52,536 nucleotides of DNA, taken from the NCBI RefSeq assembly GCF_002101815.1, contig NZ_LQPM01000026.1:1-52536 (forward strand), given 5' to 3'. This document shows positions 7,602-16,808 of this stretch, one piece after another. A program made the position numbers and the translations under genes. Below the pieces are notes generated by a model that did no database searches, was not told the DNA's origin, and saw only the letters and a program-made list of their open reading frames with translations. This DNA is from Mycobacterium paraense. GTDB taxonomy: Bacteria > Actinomycetota > Actinomycetes > Mycobacteriales > Mycobacteriaceae. Each line of letters starts with the position of its first letter. Position 1 is the stretch's first letter.

Positions 7602-8181
7602 AATCGTCAGGCGACCGGCCGTCCGGCGGCCAGCTCGACACGCCTTCTTCCAACGGAACCTGGAGGCTGTGCAGGATCGACGCGACCATCCGCCACGCCC
7701 CGATGGCGGTGACGAGCTCGATGAGAACCGTTGTGTCGCCACGTAATTCGCGCGAGCATGCGGCCCAACTCTCCGCGCTCACCGCGCCGTCTTGCACCAC
7801 CTCGTCGGTGGCCGCCAGCACCGCGCGCTCGGTGGGCCCGAAGCCGTCATACCCCCGCCAATCGCGCACGCCGAGCATGTCGTCGGGGCTCACGCCCAGT
7901 CCCGACGCGACCCGCCAATGCTGCGTCCACTCGTAATCGCACCCGGTGAGCCAGCCGATCCGCATGATGACCAGCTCCCGCAACCGCGGGTCCAGGGCGC
8001 CGTGCCACAGCATGGTGGCGAGCAGGTCGTTGAGGGCTCGCGCCAGCGTCGGATGATTGAGCAACACCTGAAAGATGCTGAGCTCGGCCATGTAGTCGGG
8101 CACCGCGGCCTCGTCGGCGGCGGCTTTGGCCTCGTCAACCGGCAGTCGGGGGACCCGGGCTTGCCCGATAGGTGCGGTCAT
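7600..8181 (-). CDS. Carboxymuconolactone decarboxylase (CMD)-family protein
   Basis: A 193-residue all-helical protein related to CMD/AhpD proteins and matching Rv1531 in position and length. The characteristic segment is RELVIMRIGWLTGCDYEWTQH: the first redox Cys (81) and the His (88) are kept, but the second Cys of the CxxC pair is Glu (84). AhpD-type peroxidase chemistry is therefore unlikely, and a gamma-CMD-like or unknown role is better. I chose the ATG at 8181 because family proteins begin about here and GGAG lies upstream; a longer in-frame start at 8223 is possible. First gene of the operon with the monooxygenase-like and TetR genes. Confidence 0.88.
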   Translation of the reverse strand: MTAPIGQARVPRLPVDEAKAAADEAAVPDYMAELSIFQVLLNHPTLARALNDLLATMLWHGALDPRLRELVIMRIGWLTGCDYEWTQHWRVASGLGVSPDDMLGVRDWRGYDGFGPTERAVLAATDEVVQDGAVSAESWAACSRELRGDTTVLIELVTAIGAWRMVASILHSLQVPLEEGVSSWPPDGRSPDD

Positions 8182-8203
8182 CGCGTGAACACTCCGTGTA
8201 CTG

Positions 8204-8217
8204 GTGAGACACCTCAC
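8204..8217. promoter_or_regulatory. GTGAG-N4-CTCAC dyad upstream of the CMD-like gene
   Basis: A 14-bp dyad 22 bp before the first gene of the TetR-containing operon. Size, symmetry and place fit a TetR-family operator. Nothing else supports it. Confidence 0.35.
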
Positions 8218-8223
8218 GTTCAT

Positions 8224-8954
8224 CGGCCATCGTAGCCAGGGGCGGGGCGATGCCGGCCCAAGTGCGGGCGAAAAGCCCGGAGTGCCAAGGCCGAATACCG
8301 GCCCGGCCCTCGACGACCTACGCCGCCCGCCCCGTCATATCGCCGCGCCGCATGATTCGGCGACCTTTAAATCGGGCTTAACTTGCAATCTTAAAGATTT
8401 CAGCGATTTCCCTGCGGGGCTTCTCAATAACCCCTACTATGGCGGGATTACGCATCACCGATGCAGTGCATCGGCGCGTCCAATTTTGTTTCCGCCTCGC
8501 CCGCGCAGGGTTGGGCGGTTCGTGCTACCCCCACCGCGGCGCCCGCAGACAACGCCCGTGGTCATGTTTGCCCACCACGCACGCCACGTCGCCGGAGCAG
8601 TTGCGGCACAGGCGCTCTGGCAGCGACTCGAGCCCGGCGCTACGCCCGATAATCGTGCGAAAAGTATGTGACCACCCTGTGACCCAAGCTTCCTGTCAGC
8701 GACGATGCTTCGGCCGTTGTTAAATTTTTGTACGTTCGCACGATTTTTCCACGCGGTTCGGGCCGAGCCGCTACGCTGCTGATCGCGCCACGTTGTTACG
8801 GCGGGCTTCGATAGCGGGGGTCGGTGGGTTGTTTGTGTGTTGCTCGCGGAGTTGCTAGCTCGCGCAAAAAAATTCGGCGAGATTTCTCGAAGCTGAGATA
8901 AGAGCGAGCAGCAGTGATAGGAACTTGTGGATAGGCAAGGAGAGGTGAAGGACA
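8224..8954. other. Long upstream region of pks5
   Basis: About 730 bp without a convincing gene; short open frames here show no recognisable protein. The region is visibly richer in A and T than its surroundings (for example 8366-8430 and 8716-8760). It holds a near-perfect dyad at 8458-8474 (CCGATGCA, one base, TGCATCGG), a GTTGTTACGG at 8792-8801 that recurs in the fadD upstream region, and an A-run near 8865. It probably carries the pks5 promoter and a long leader. I could not name a certain -10/-35 pair. Confidence 0.5.
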
Positions 8955-11900
8955 GTGGATAAGGCAGTCGTGACTCCGGTCGCCGTCATCGGGATGGCGT
9001 GCCGGCTGCCGGGGGGCATCAACTCCCCTGACCTCTTTTGGGAAGCGTTGCTGCGGGGGGATGACTTTGTCAAGGAAATCCCGGGCGAACGCTGGGATGT
9101 CGACTACTACTACGACCCCGAGCCGGGCGTGCCTGGGCGCTCCGTGTGCAAGTGGGGTTCCTTCCTGGACAACGTGGGCGACTTCGACCCCGAGTTCTTC
9201 GGCATCACCGAAAAAGAAGCCACGGCGATGGATCCGCAGCACCGGTTGCTCATGGAAACCTCGTGGGAGGCCATGGAACACGCCGGCCTCACCAAGGACA
9301 CCATCTCCCAGGAAACGGGCGTTTTCGTCGGATTGAACTACGGCGACTACCAATTCGTGCACGCCGCCACCGACGCCTTCGACGGACCGTACGGAAACCC
9401 CGGCACCATCTCGTGCATGGCGTCCGGGCGCATCTCCTACGCGCTCGGACTGCACGGCCCCGCGGTCACGATCGACACCGCGTGCTCGTCCGGCCTGTTC
9501 GCGATCCACCAGGCCTGCCGCAGCCTGAACGACGGCGAGAGCGAGCTCGCGTTCGCCGGCGGCGTCAACGTGATGATGGAGCCGCGCCGGTCCGCCTCCG
9601 CGTCGGCGGGGGGCATGCTCTCGGGCACGGGGCACTGCCACGCGTTCGACATCAAGGCCGACGGCTTCGTCTCCGGCGAGGGCTGCGTGGTGCTGTTGCT
9701 CAAGCGGCTCTCCGATGCGCAGCGCGACGGCGACCGGGTGTTGGGTGTGATTCGCGCCACTGCCGCCAACCAGGACGGCCACACCATGAACATCGCGATG
9801 CCGTCGGGCGAGGCGCAGGCCAAGGTGTACCGCGCCGCGCTCGCTGCGGCGGGCGTCGACGCCGGCACGGTTGGCATGGTCGAGGCGCACGGCACGGGCA
9901 CCCCCGTGGGTGACCCGATCGAATACGGCAGCCTCGCCGAGGTCTACGGCATCGGCAACCCCTGCGTGCTGGGCGCCTCGAAGACCAACTTCGGGCACCT
10001 CCAGGCGGCCGCCGGTGCGCTGGGCGTGATGAAGGCGGTCCTCTCCGTCCAGCACGGGGTGGTCCCCAAGAACCTGCACTTCGAGGCGTTGCCCGACGAG
10101 ATGGCCCGGATCGACACCGGATTGTTTGTGCCGCAAGAGAATACGCCGTGGCCGCTGAGCAGTGTGCAGCCGCGACGCGCGGCGGTGTCGGCGTACGGCA
10201 TCTCCGGCACCAACGTGCACGCCATCGTCGAGCAGGCTCCGGCGCCGCTGTCCCGCAACGGCGCCGCACCCCGGCCGAGCCGCGAGGACGGCACGCTGCT
10301 GTTCCCGCTGTCGGCCACCTCGGCCGACGGGCTGCGCGAAACCGCCGCACGGTTGGCCGACTGGGTCGAGGCGCACGCGTCGGACGTGCCGGCGCCCGAC
10401 CTGGCCTACACCCTCGCGCGCAGGCGCGGGCACCGCTCGGTGCGGACCACCGTGCTGGCCAGCGACACCCCGGAGCTGCTCACCGCGCTGCGGGAGGTCG
10501 CCAGCGGCGACGCCCTGTTCCAGGAGGTCGTCGGCCAGGAGCAGCGCGGCCCGGTGTGGGTGTTCTCCGGGCAGGGTTCGCAGTGGGCCACCATGGGCTC
10601 GGACCTGCTGGCCAAGGAGCCCGCATTCGCGGCGGCCATCGCCGAGATCGAGCCGCTGATCGCCCACGAGTCCGGCTTCTCGGTGACCGAGGCGCTGACC
10701 GCACCCGAGAAGGTGACGGGCATCGACCGCGTGCAGCCGACGATCTTCGCTATGCAGGTCGCGCTCGCGGCCACGATGAAGTCCTACGGGGTCTCGCCCG
10801 GTGCCGTCATCGGCCACTCGATGGGCGAGTCCGCGGCGGCCGTCGTCGCCGGGGCGCTGTCGCTAGAGGACGGGGCGCGCGTCATCTGCCGCCGCTCGCG
10901 ACTGATGACCAAGATCGCCGGTTCAGGCGCGATGGCGTCGGTGGAACTGCCTGCGCAGCAAGTGCTTTCGGAGCTGATGGCCCGCGGCGTCAACGACGCC
11001 GTCGTGGCCGTGGTGGCGTCCCCGCAGTCCACCGTCATCGGTGGCGCGACGAACACGGTCCGCGAGTTGGTGGCGGCGTGGGAGCAGCGCGAGGTGATGG
11101 CCCGCGAGGTGGCCGTCGACGTGGCGTCGCACTCGCCGCAGGTCGACCCGATCCTCGACGAGCTCTACGACGTGCTGGCCGAGATCGAACCGCTGACCCC
11201 GGAGGTGCCGTACTACTCGGCCACCTCCTTCGATCCGCGCGAGGAGCCGTACTGCGACGCCAACTACTGGGTGGACAACCTGCGCCACACGGTGCGGTTC
11301 TCCGCCGCGGTCCAGGCGGCGCTGGAAGACGGCTACCGGGTGTTCGGTGAGTTGTCGCCGCACCCGCTGCTGACCCACGCGGTCGACCAGACCGCCCGCA
11401 GCCTGGACATGACGGTGGCCGCGCTCGCCGCGATGCGGCGCGAACAGCCGCTGCCGCACGGGCTGCTCGGGTTGTTGGGAGACCTGTACGCCACGGGCGC
11501 CACGGTCGACTTCTCCGTGCTCTACCCCGGTGGGCACCTGATGGACGCCCCGCTGGCGGCCTGGACGCACCGCTCGCTGCTGCTGAGCCGCGAGGGTCAC
11601 AGCTCGCGCGCGCTGGCCTCCAGCGTCGCGGTGCACCCGCTGATGGGCCAGCACGTGCGGCTGCCCGAGGAGCCGGAACGCCACGTGTGGCAGGCCGAGA
11701 TCGGCACCGCGACCCTGCCGTGGCTGGCCGACCACCAGGTCCACGGCACGGCGACGCTGCCGGGCGCGGCCTACTGCGAGATGGCGCTGGCCGCGGCCCG
11801 CACCGTCTTCGGTGACGCGTCCGGGGTTCGCGACGTCCGCTTCGAGCAGATGCTGATGCTCGACGAGGAGACGCAGATCAGCCTCACCGCGACCGCGGAG

Positions 11901-14900
11901 CTGCCCGGCGCGCTCACCTTCGCCGTGGAGACCAACGAGGACGGTGTCCAGGCACGGCGGGCGTCCGCGGTGCTGGTGGACGTCGACGACTCGGGCGACG
12001 CGGCGCGGCCCGCCGCGGTGGACATCGAGGAGCTGCTGGCGGCGCACCCGAGCCGCCTGGAGGGCACCGACCTTCGCGACGCGATGGACCTGTGCGGCAT
12101 TCAGTACGGCCCCGCCTTCACCGGCCTGGCCGCCGCGCACACCGCCGAGGGCACCGGCACCACGGTGCTGGCCGAGATCGGGCTGCCCAGCGTGATCCGG
12201 ACGCAACAAACCAACTACGGCGTGCACCCGGCGCTGCTCGACGCGTGCTTCCAGTCGGTCGCCGCGCACCCGAGCGTCGCCAACGCCAGCCTGGGCGGCC
12301 TGCTGTTGCCGCTCGGCGTTCGCGAGCTGCGGATCCACGGATCGGTGAGCTCGGCCCGCTACTGCTACTCGCGGGTGACCGCGGCCACCGGCGGGTCCGT
12401 CGAGGCCGACCTGGACATCCTGGACAAGCACGGCACCGTCCTGCTGACCGTGCGCGGGCTGCAGATGGGCACCGGCGTCTCGCCGAGCGGCGAGCGGGCC
12501 CGGGTGATGGCCGAGCGGTTGCTGACCGTGGAATGGCAGCAGCGCCAGCTGCCCGAGGTGCCCGCCACCGAGACCGGCGCCTGGCTGCTGGTCAGCACCT
12601 CCGACGCCGCCGACCTCGTGGCGACGGCGTTCACCGACGCGATGAAGCTGCACGAGGCGGACTGCAACACGCTGTCCTGGCCGGCGCGGGGCGACCACCC
12701 GGCCATCGCCGAGCGGCTGCGCGACGAGGTCGAAAAGGGCGGCTACGCCGGCGTGGTGGTGCTCACCGAGCCGAAGAACGGCAACCCGGACGACGAGAGC
12801 GCCGTGCGCGGCGGTGAGTACGTGCACCACCTGGTGCGCATCGCCCGCGAGCTCCCGGAGCTGCAGGGTGAGTCGCCGCGGCTGTTCGTGGTGACCCGCA
12901 ACGCGCAGAAGGTGTTGTCGGAGGACGTCCCGAACCTCGACCAGGGCGGGGTCCGCGGGCTGCTGCGGGTGATCGGGTCCGAGCACCCGCACCTGCACAC
13001 CACCCACATCGACGTCGACGAGCAGACCAGTGCCGAGCAAGTGGTGCGCCAGCTGCTGACGACGGGGCCCGGCGAGGACGAGACGGCCTGGCGCAACGAC
13101 GAGTGGTACATCGCGCGCCTGTGCCCCACTCCCCTGCGTCCGGAGGAGCGGCTGTCCACCATCGCGGATCACGAGAACGACGGGATGCGGATGCAGATCC
13201 GCACGCCGGGTGACCTGCAGACGATGGAGTTCGCGGCGTTCGACCGGGTTCCGCCGGGGCCCGGGCAGATCGAGGTCGCGGTCACCGCGTCGAGCATCAA
13301 CTTCGCCGACGTGCTGAACGCGTTCGGCCGCTACCAGAGCCTGGACAACATCCTGCCCGCGCTCGGCACCGACTTCGCCGGTGTGGTCACGGCCGTGGGA
13401 CCCGACGTCACCAACCACAAGGTCGGCGACCACGTCGGCGGCATGTCCCCCAACGGCTGCTGGGCCACGTTCGTCACCTGCGACGCGCGGCTGGCCACGA
13501 CGCTGCCTGAGGGGCTCACCGATGCGCAGGCGGCCGCGGTCACCACCGCGCACGCCACCGCCTGGTACGGCCTGAACGACCTGGCCCGCATCAAGGCCGG
13601 CGACAAGGTGCTGATCCACTCCGGGACCGGTGGTGTGGGGCAGGCGGCGATCGCCATCGCCCGCGCCGCGGGTGCCGAGATCTTCGCCACCGCCGGCAGC
13701 GAGGCGCGTCGACAGCTGTTGCGCGACATGGGAATCGAGCACGTCTACGACTCGCGGACCGTCGACTTCGCGGACCAGATCCGTCGCGACACCGACGGCT
13801 ACGGCGTGGACATCGTGCTCAACTCCGTGACGGGCGCGGCTCAGCTCGCCGGCATCAAACTGCTGGCCCTGGGCGGGCGGTTCGTCGAGATCGGCAAGCG
13901 CGACATCTACGGGGACACCAAGCTGGGCCTCTTCCCGTTCCGCCGCAACCTGGCGTTCTGGGGCGTCGACCTGGGTCTGATGTCCGTCAGCCACCCGCAG
14001 CAGGTCAGCGAGATCCTGAGCAACGTCTACCGGTTGACGGCCGAGGGCGTGCTGCCGATGCCCGAGAGCACGCACTACCCGCTCGCCGAGGCGGCCACCG
14101 CGATTCGCGTGATGAGCGCGGCCGAGCACACCGGCAAGCTCATCCTCGACATCCCGCAGGCCGGGCGCAGCAGCGTGGTGCTGCCGCCGGAGCAGGCGCC
14201 GGTCTTCCGCAAGGACGGCTCCTACATCATCACCGGCGGTCTCGGTGGCCTGGGCCTGTTCCTGGCCGAGAAGATGGCCGCTGCCGGCGCGGGCCGGATC
14301 GTGCTCACCTCCCGCTCCGAGCCGTCGCAGAAGGCGCTTGAAACGATCGAGCTCGTCCGGGCGATAGGTTCTGACGTGATCGTGGAGTGCGGTGACATCG
14401 CGCAGGCCGACGTCGCACAGCGGCTGGTGGCCACGGCGACGGCCACCGGACTGCCGCTGCGGGGCGTGCTGCACGCGGCCGCGGTGGTCGAGGACGCCAC
14501 GCTGACCAACATCACCGACGAGCTGATCGACCGCGACTGGGCACCCAAGGTGTACGGCGCGTGGAACCTGCACGAGGCCACCGCATCCGCGGACCTGGAC
14601 TGGTTCTGCTCGTTCTCCTCGGCGGCGGCCCTGCTGGGCTCGCCGGGTCAGGGAGCCTACGCCGCGGCCAACAGCTGGCTCGACGCCTTCACCCACTGGC
14701 GACGCGCCCAGGGCCTGCCGGCCACGGCGATCGCTTGGGGCGCCTGGGGCGAGATCGGCCGCGGTGCGGACTTCGCGGAAGGCAGCGGCGCCGCGATCGC
14801 TCCCGACGAGGGTGCGTACGCGTTCGAGGCGCTGCTGCGCCACGACCGCGCGTACACGGGCTACAGCCCGCTGATCGGGACACCGTGGATCGCGTCCTTC

Positions 14901-15251
14901 GCGGAGCGCAGCAAGTTCCTCGAGATGTTCAAGTCCGCGGGTGAAAAGCGTTCGGGTTCAAGCAAACTGCGCGCCGAGCTGGCCGACCTGCCGCTCGACG
15001 AGTGGCCGACCCGGCTGCGGCGTCTGCTCTCCGAGCAGATCGGCCTGATCCTGCGTCGCAACATTGATGTGGACCACCCGCTTTCCGAGTACGGCCTGGA
15101 CTCGCTGGGCAACCTCGAATTGCGGACTCACATCGAGGCCCAAACGGGGGTACGCATCACCTCTGCCGACATCACGACGGTGCGGGGTTTGGCGGATCAC
15201 CTGTTCCACAAGCTGGCGCCCCAGGAGGAAAACGCTGCGGCGCCCGCGTGA
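8955..15251 (+). CDS. pks5: Mycocerosic acid synthase-like iterative type I polyketide synthase (Pks5)
   Basis: A 2098-residue fully reducing synthase that should extend an acyl starter repeatedly with methylmalonyl-CoA to give methyl-branched fatty acids. Domains in order: KS (about 7-430; Cys177, His312, His348), AT (about 535-860; GHSMGES with Ser622), DH (about 893-1190; His927 in HxxxGxxxxP), ER (about 1440-1760; SGTGGVGQAA), KR (about 1775-1960; TGGLGGLG and a GAYAAAN tyrosine motif), ACP (Ser2050 in GLDSLG). There is no thioesterase, as in MAS-type enzymes that hand the chain to a Pap acyltransferase. It starts at a GTG with AAGGA 5 nt upstream. PapA4 and a GT1 follow on the same strand. 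The neighbourhood matches Rv1527c (pks5), which acts in LOS-type lipid synthesis in other mycobacteria. Confidence 0.95.
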   Translation: MDKAVVTPVAVIGMACRLPGGINSPDLFWEALLRGDDFVKEIPGERWDVDYYYDPEPGVPGRSVCKWGSFLDNVGDFDPEFFGITEKEATAMDPQHRLLMETSWEAMEHAGLTKDTISQETGVFVGLNYGDYQFVHAATDAFDGPYGNPGTISCMASGRISYALGLHGPAVTIDTACSSGLFAIHQACRSLNDGESELAFAGGVNVMMEPRRSASASAGGMLSGTGHCHAFDIKADGFVSGEGCVVLLLKRLSDAQRDGDRVLGVIRATAANQDGHTMNIAMPSGEAQAKVYRAALAAAGVDAGTVGMVEAHGTGTPVGDPIEYGSLAEVYGIGNPCVLGASKTNFGHLQAAAGALGVMKAVLSVQHGVVPKNLHFEALPDEMARIDTGLFVPQENTPWPLSSVQPRRAAVSAYGISGTNVHAIVEQAPAPLSRNGAAPRPSREDGTLLFPLSATSADGLRETAARLADWVEAHASDVPAPDLAYTLARRRGHRSVRTTVLASDTPELLTALREVASGDALFQEVVGQEQRGPVWVFSGQGSQWATMGSDLLAKEPAFAAAIAEIEPLIAHESGFSVTEALTAPEKVTGIDRVQPTIFAMQVALAATMKSYGVSPGAVIGHSMGESAAAVVAGALSLEDGARVICRRSRLMTKIAGSGAMASVELPAQQVLSELMARGVNDAVVAVVASPQSTVIGGATNTVRELVAAWEQREVMAREVAVDVASHSPQVDPILDELYDVLAEIEPLTPEVPYYSATSFDPREEPYCDANYWVDNLRHTVRFSAAVQAALEDGYRVFGELSPHPLLTHAVDQTARSLDMTVAALAAMRREQPLPHGLLGLLGDLYATGATVDFSVLYPGGHLMDAPLAAWTHRSLLLSREGHSSRALASSVAVHPLMGQHVRLPEEPERHVWQAEIGTATLPWLADHQVHGTATLPGAAYCEMALAAARTVFGDASGVRDVRFEQMLMLDEETQISLTATAELPGALTFAVETNEDGVQARRASAVLVDVDDSGDAARPAAVDIEELLAAHPSRLEGTDLRDAMDLCGIQYGPAFTGLAAAHTAEGTGTTVLAEIGLPSVIRTQQTNYGVHPALLDACFQSVAAHPSVANASLGGLLLPLGVRELRIHGSVSSARYCYSRVTAATGGSVEADLDILDKHGTVLLTVRGLQMGTGVSPSGERARVMAERLLTVEWQQRQLPEVPATETGAWLLVSTSDAADLVATAFTDAMKLHEADCNTLSWPARGDHPAIAERLRDEVEKGGYAGVVVLTEPKNGNPDDESAVRGGEYVHHLVRIARELPELQGESPRLFVVTRNAQKVLSEDVPNLDQGGVRGLLRVIGSEHPHLHTTHIDVDEQTSAEQVVRQLLTTGPGEDETAWRNDEWYIARLCPTPLRPEERLSTIADHENDGMRMQIRTPGDLQTMEFAAFDRVPPGPGQIEVAVTASSINFADVLNAFGRYQSLDNILPALGTDFAGVVTAVGPDVTNHKVGDHVGGMSPNGCWATFVTCDARLATTLPEGLTDAQAAAVTTAHATAWYGLNDLARIKAGDKVLIHSGTGGVGQAAIAIARAAGAEIFATAGSEARRQLLRDMGIEHVYDSRTVDFADQIRRDTDGYGVDIVLNSVTGAAQLAGIKLLALGGRFVEIGKRDIYGDTKLGLFPFRRNLAFWGVDLGLMSVSHPQQVSEILSNVYRLTAEGVLPMPESTHYPLAEAATAIRVMSAAEHTGKLILDIPQAGRSSVVLPPEQAPVFRKDGSYIITGGLGGLGLFLAEKMAAAGAGRIVLTSRSEPSQKALETIELVRAIGSDVIVECGDIAQADVAQRLVATATATGLPLRGVLHAAAVVEDATLTNITDELIDRDWAPKVYGAWNLHEATASADLDWFCSFSSAAALLGSPGQGAYAAANSWLDAFTHWRRAQGLPATAIAWGAWGEIGRGADFAEGSGAAIAPDEGAYAFEALLRHDRAYTGYSPLIGTPWIASFAERSKFLEMFKSAGEKRSGSSKLRAELADLPLDEWPTRLRRLLSEQIGLILRRNIDVDHPLSEYGLDSLGNLELRTHIEAQTGVRITSADITTVRGLADHLFHKLAPQEENAAAPA

Positions 15252-15310
15252 GAGAGGTCCTACGTCAAAGTCGACTGCACTGCTAGGCCGGTACTACAAG
15301 GAGGGAAAAC

Positions 15311-16753
15311 GTGTTCATAGGTGGAGGCTCTGAGCACGACAGCCTGCGAGTTGGCAACGCCTACGACTGGAACCCGGAGCCGGGTCCCGTCGTAACGTGG
15401 GAACCCACACCCGGCTGTGCTGCGAAGGCTCGGCAGGCACCCGTCAGCCCGGTGCCGCCCAGCTCGATGCAGGCGGGCCACCTTCGTGGCTTCGTGGAGT
15501 TCCGGGACCGCGGTCTGGACTACTCGCGGGCGGTCATGGGGTCCTGGGAGGTGCCCGGCCGGTGCGACATTCGCGCGATGACGTACGTCATCAACGCGCA
15601 CCTGCGGCGCCACGCGACGTACCACAGCTGGTTCGAGTACTCCGATGACAACATCGTCCGGCACACCCTGAAGAATCCGCGCGACATCAACTTCGTCGCG
15701 AAGGAGTACGGCGTACTGACGCAGCAGGAATGGCGCGACCACGTACTGGCGACTCCGGACCCGTTGGAGTGGGACTGCTTCAGGTTCGGGATCATCCAGT
15801 ACGAGGACCGCTTCGCGTTGTACGCGGTCGTCGACCACCTGCACTGCGACCCGATGTTGATCGCCGGGCTGTACGTCGAGATCGTGATGAACTACAACGC
15901 CCTGCTGGAGGGCAAGGCGCCGGTCACGCTGCCCCCGGCGGCCAGCTACGACGACTTCTGCATGCGGGAGCACGCCTGCGTGTCCGGGATGACGCTGGAG
16001 TCGCCGGAGGTGAAGAAGTGGATCGAGTTCGCCGAGGCCAACGGCGGGACCCTGCCCGACTTCCCGCTGCCGCTGGGTGACCAATCGATCCCGTGCGGCG
16101 GCGACACCCACGTCGAGCGGCTGCTGGGCCCGGAGCAAACGGCTCAGTTCGAGGCCCTCTGCCAGCAGGCGGGTGCCCGGTTCAGCGGCGGCCTGTTCGC
16201 CTGCGCGGCCCTGGCCCAATACGAATTGACCGGTGCGGAAACGTATTACGGGCTCACGCCGACCGACAAGCGCAAGAGCCCGGCGGACTTCATGACGGTG
16301 GGCTGGTTCACCGGTGTGGTGCCGTTCACCGTTCCGGTCGACCCGAACTCGTTCGAGGAGACCGCACGCGCGGCGCAGGCCTCGTTCGACGCGAACATGG
16401 ACCTGGCCAACGTGCCGTTCGACCGGGTTCTGGAACTGGCGCCCTGGCTGCGCCGGCACGGACCCCAGTTCACCATGATGAGCTACATGGACGCGGGCCT
16501 TCCTCCCCTGTCCGCCATCGTCGCCACCGCCCTGGACGGCGTGAACGCGACCGCGTTCACCGATGGCCGCAGCCCGGCGTACATGTACTCCACGGTGTTC
16601 CGGTTGTTCGACGAGGTCTCCATCATGGTGTCCTACCCGAACAACCCGGTTGCCCGGGAGTCCGTTCAGCGCTACACGGAGGCCATGAAGTCGGTCTTCG
16701 AGCGGGTCGTCGCGGGCAAGCTGGCCGCCCTTCCGGTTCGCGTAGCCAGGTAG
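15311..16753 (+). CDS. papA4: Polyketide-associated acyltransferase, PapA4-type
   Basis: A 480-residue enzyme of the condensation/acyltransferase superfamily that should move the Pks5 product from its carrier to a hydroxyl of the glycolipid core. The catalytic HxxxD motif is DHLHCDP, with His176 and Asp180; the usual Gly after Asp is Pro, as in other Pap proteins. A conserved C-terminal structural segment follows (FTMMSYMDAG region, about 395). The GTG start at 15311 has an excellent ribosome site (AAGGAGGG). It lies 59 bp after pks5 and is probably co-transcribed. From memory the M. tuberculosis papA4 (Rv1528c) is a short remnant, so the full-length form here suggests a working LOS-type pathway. 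Confidence 0.92.
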   Translation: MFIGGGSEHDSLRVGNAYDWNPEPGPVVTWEPTPGCAAKARQAPVSPVPPSSMQAGHLRGFVEFRDRGLDYSRAVMGSWEVPGRCDIRAMTYVINAHLRRHATYHSWFEYSDDNIVRHTLKNPRDINFVAKEYGVLTQQEWRDHVLATPDPLEWDCFRFGIIQYEDRFALYAVVDHLHCDPMLIAGLYVEIVMNYNALLEGKAPVTLPPAASYDDFCMREHACVSGMTLESPEVKKWIEFAEANGGTLPDFPLPLGDQSIPCGGDTHVERLLGPEQTAQFEALCQQAGARFSGGLFACAALAQYELTGAETYYGLTPTDKRKSPADFMTVGWFTGVVPFTVPVDPNSFEETARAAQASFDANMDLANVPFDRVLELAPWLRRHGPQFTMMSYMDAGLPPLSAIVATALDGVNATAFTDGRSPAYMYSTVFRLFDEVSIMVSYPNNPVARESVQRYTEAMKSVFERVVAGKLAALPVRVAR

Positions 16754-16808
16754 GCTCCAAGGCGCTTCATCCCCGTGCGGGGATGGGGTGAAAGGCTGAG
16801 CTCCGTCG

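Noticed and set aside
8439..8723. 94-codon open frame in the pks5 upstream region
   Set aside because: No ribosome site, Arg/Cys-rich composition, no family resemblance; treated as non-coding.
8796..10817. 673-codon minus-strand open frame over the pks5 start
   Set aside because: Antisense to the KS domain and upstream region; composition typical of a shadow frame.
10923..14843. 1306-codon minus-strand open frame within pks5
   Set aside because: Antisense shadow of the synthase; low-complexity Arg/Gly/His composition and no ribosome site or domains.
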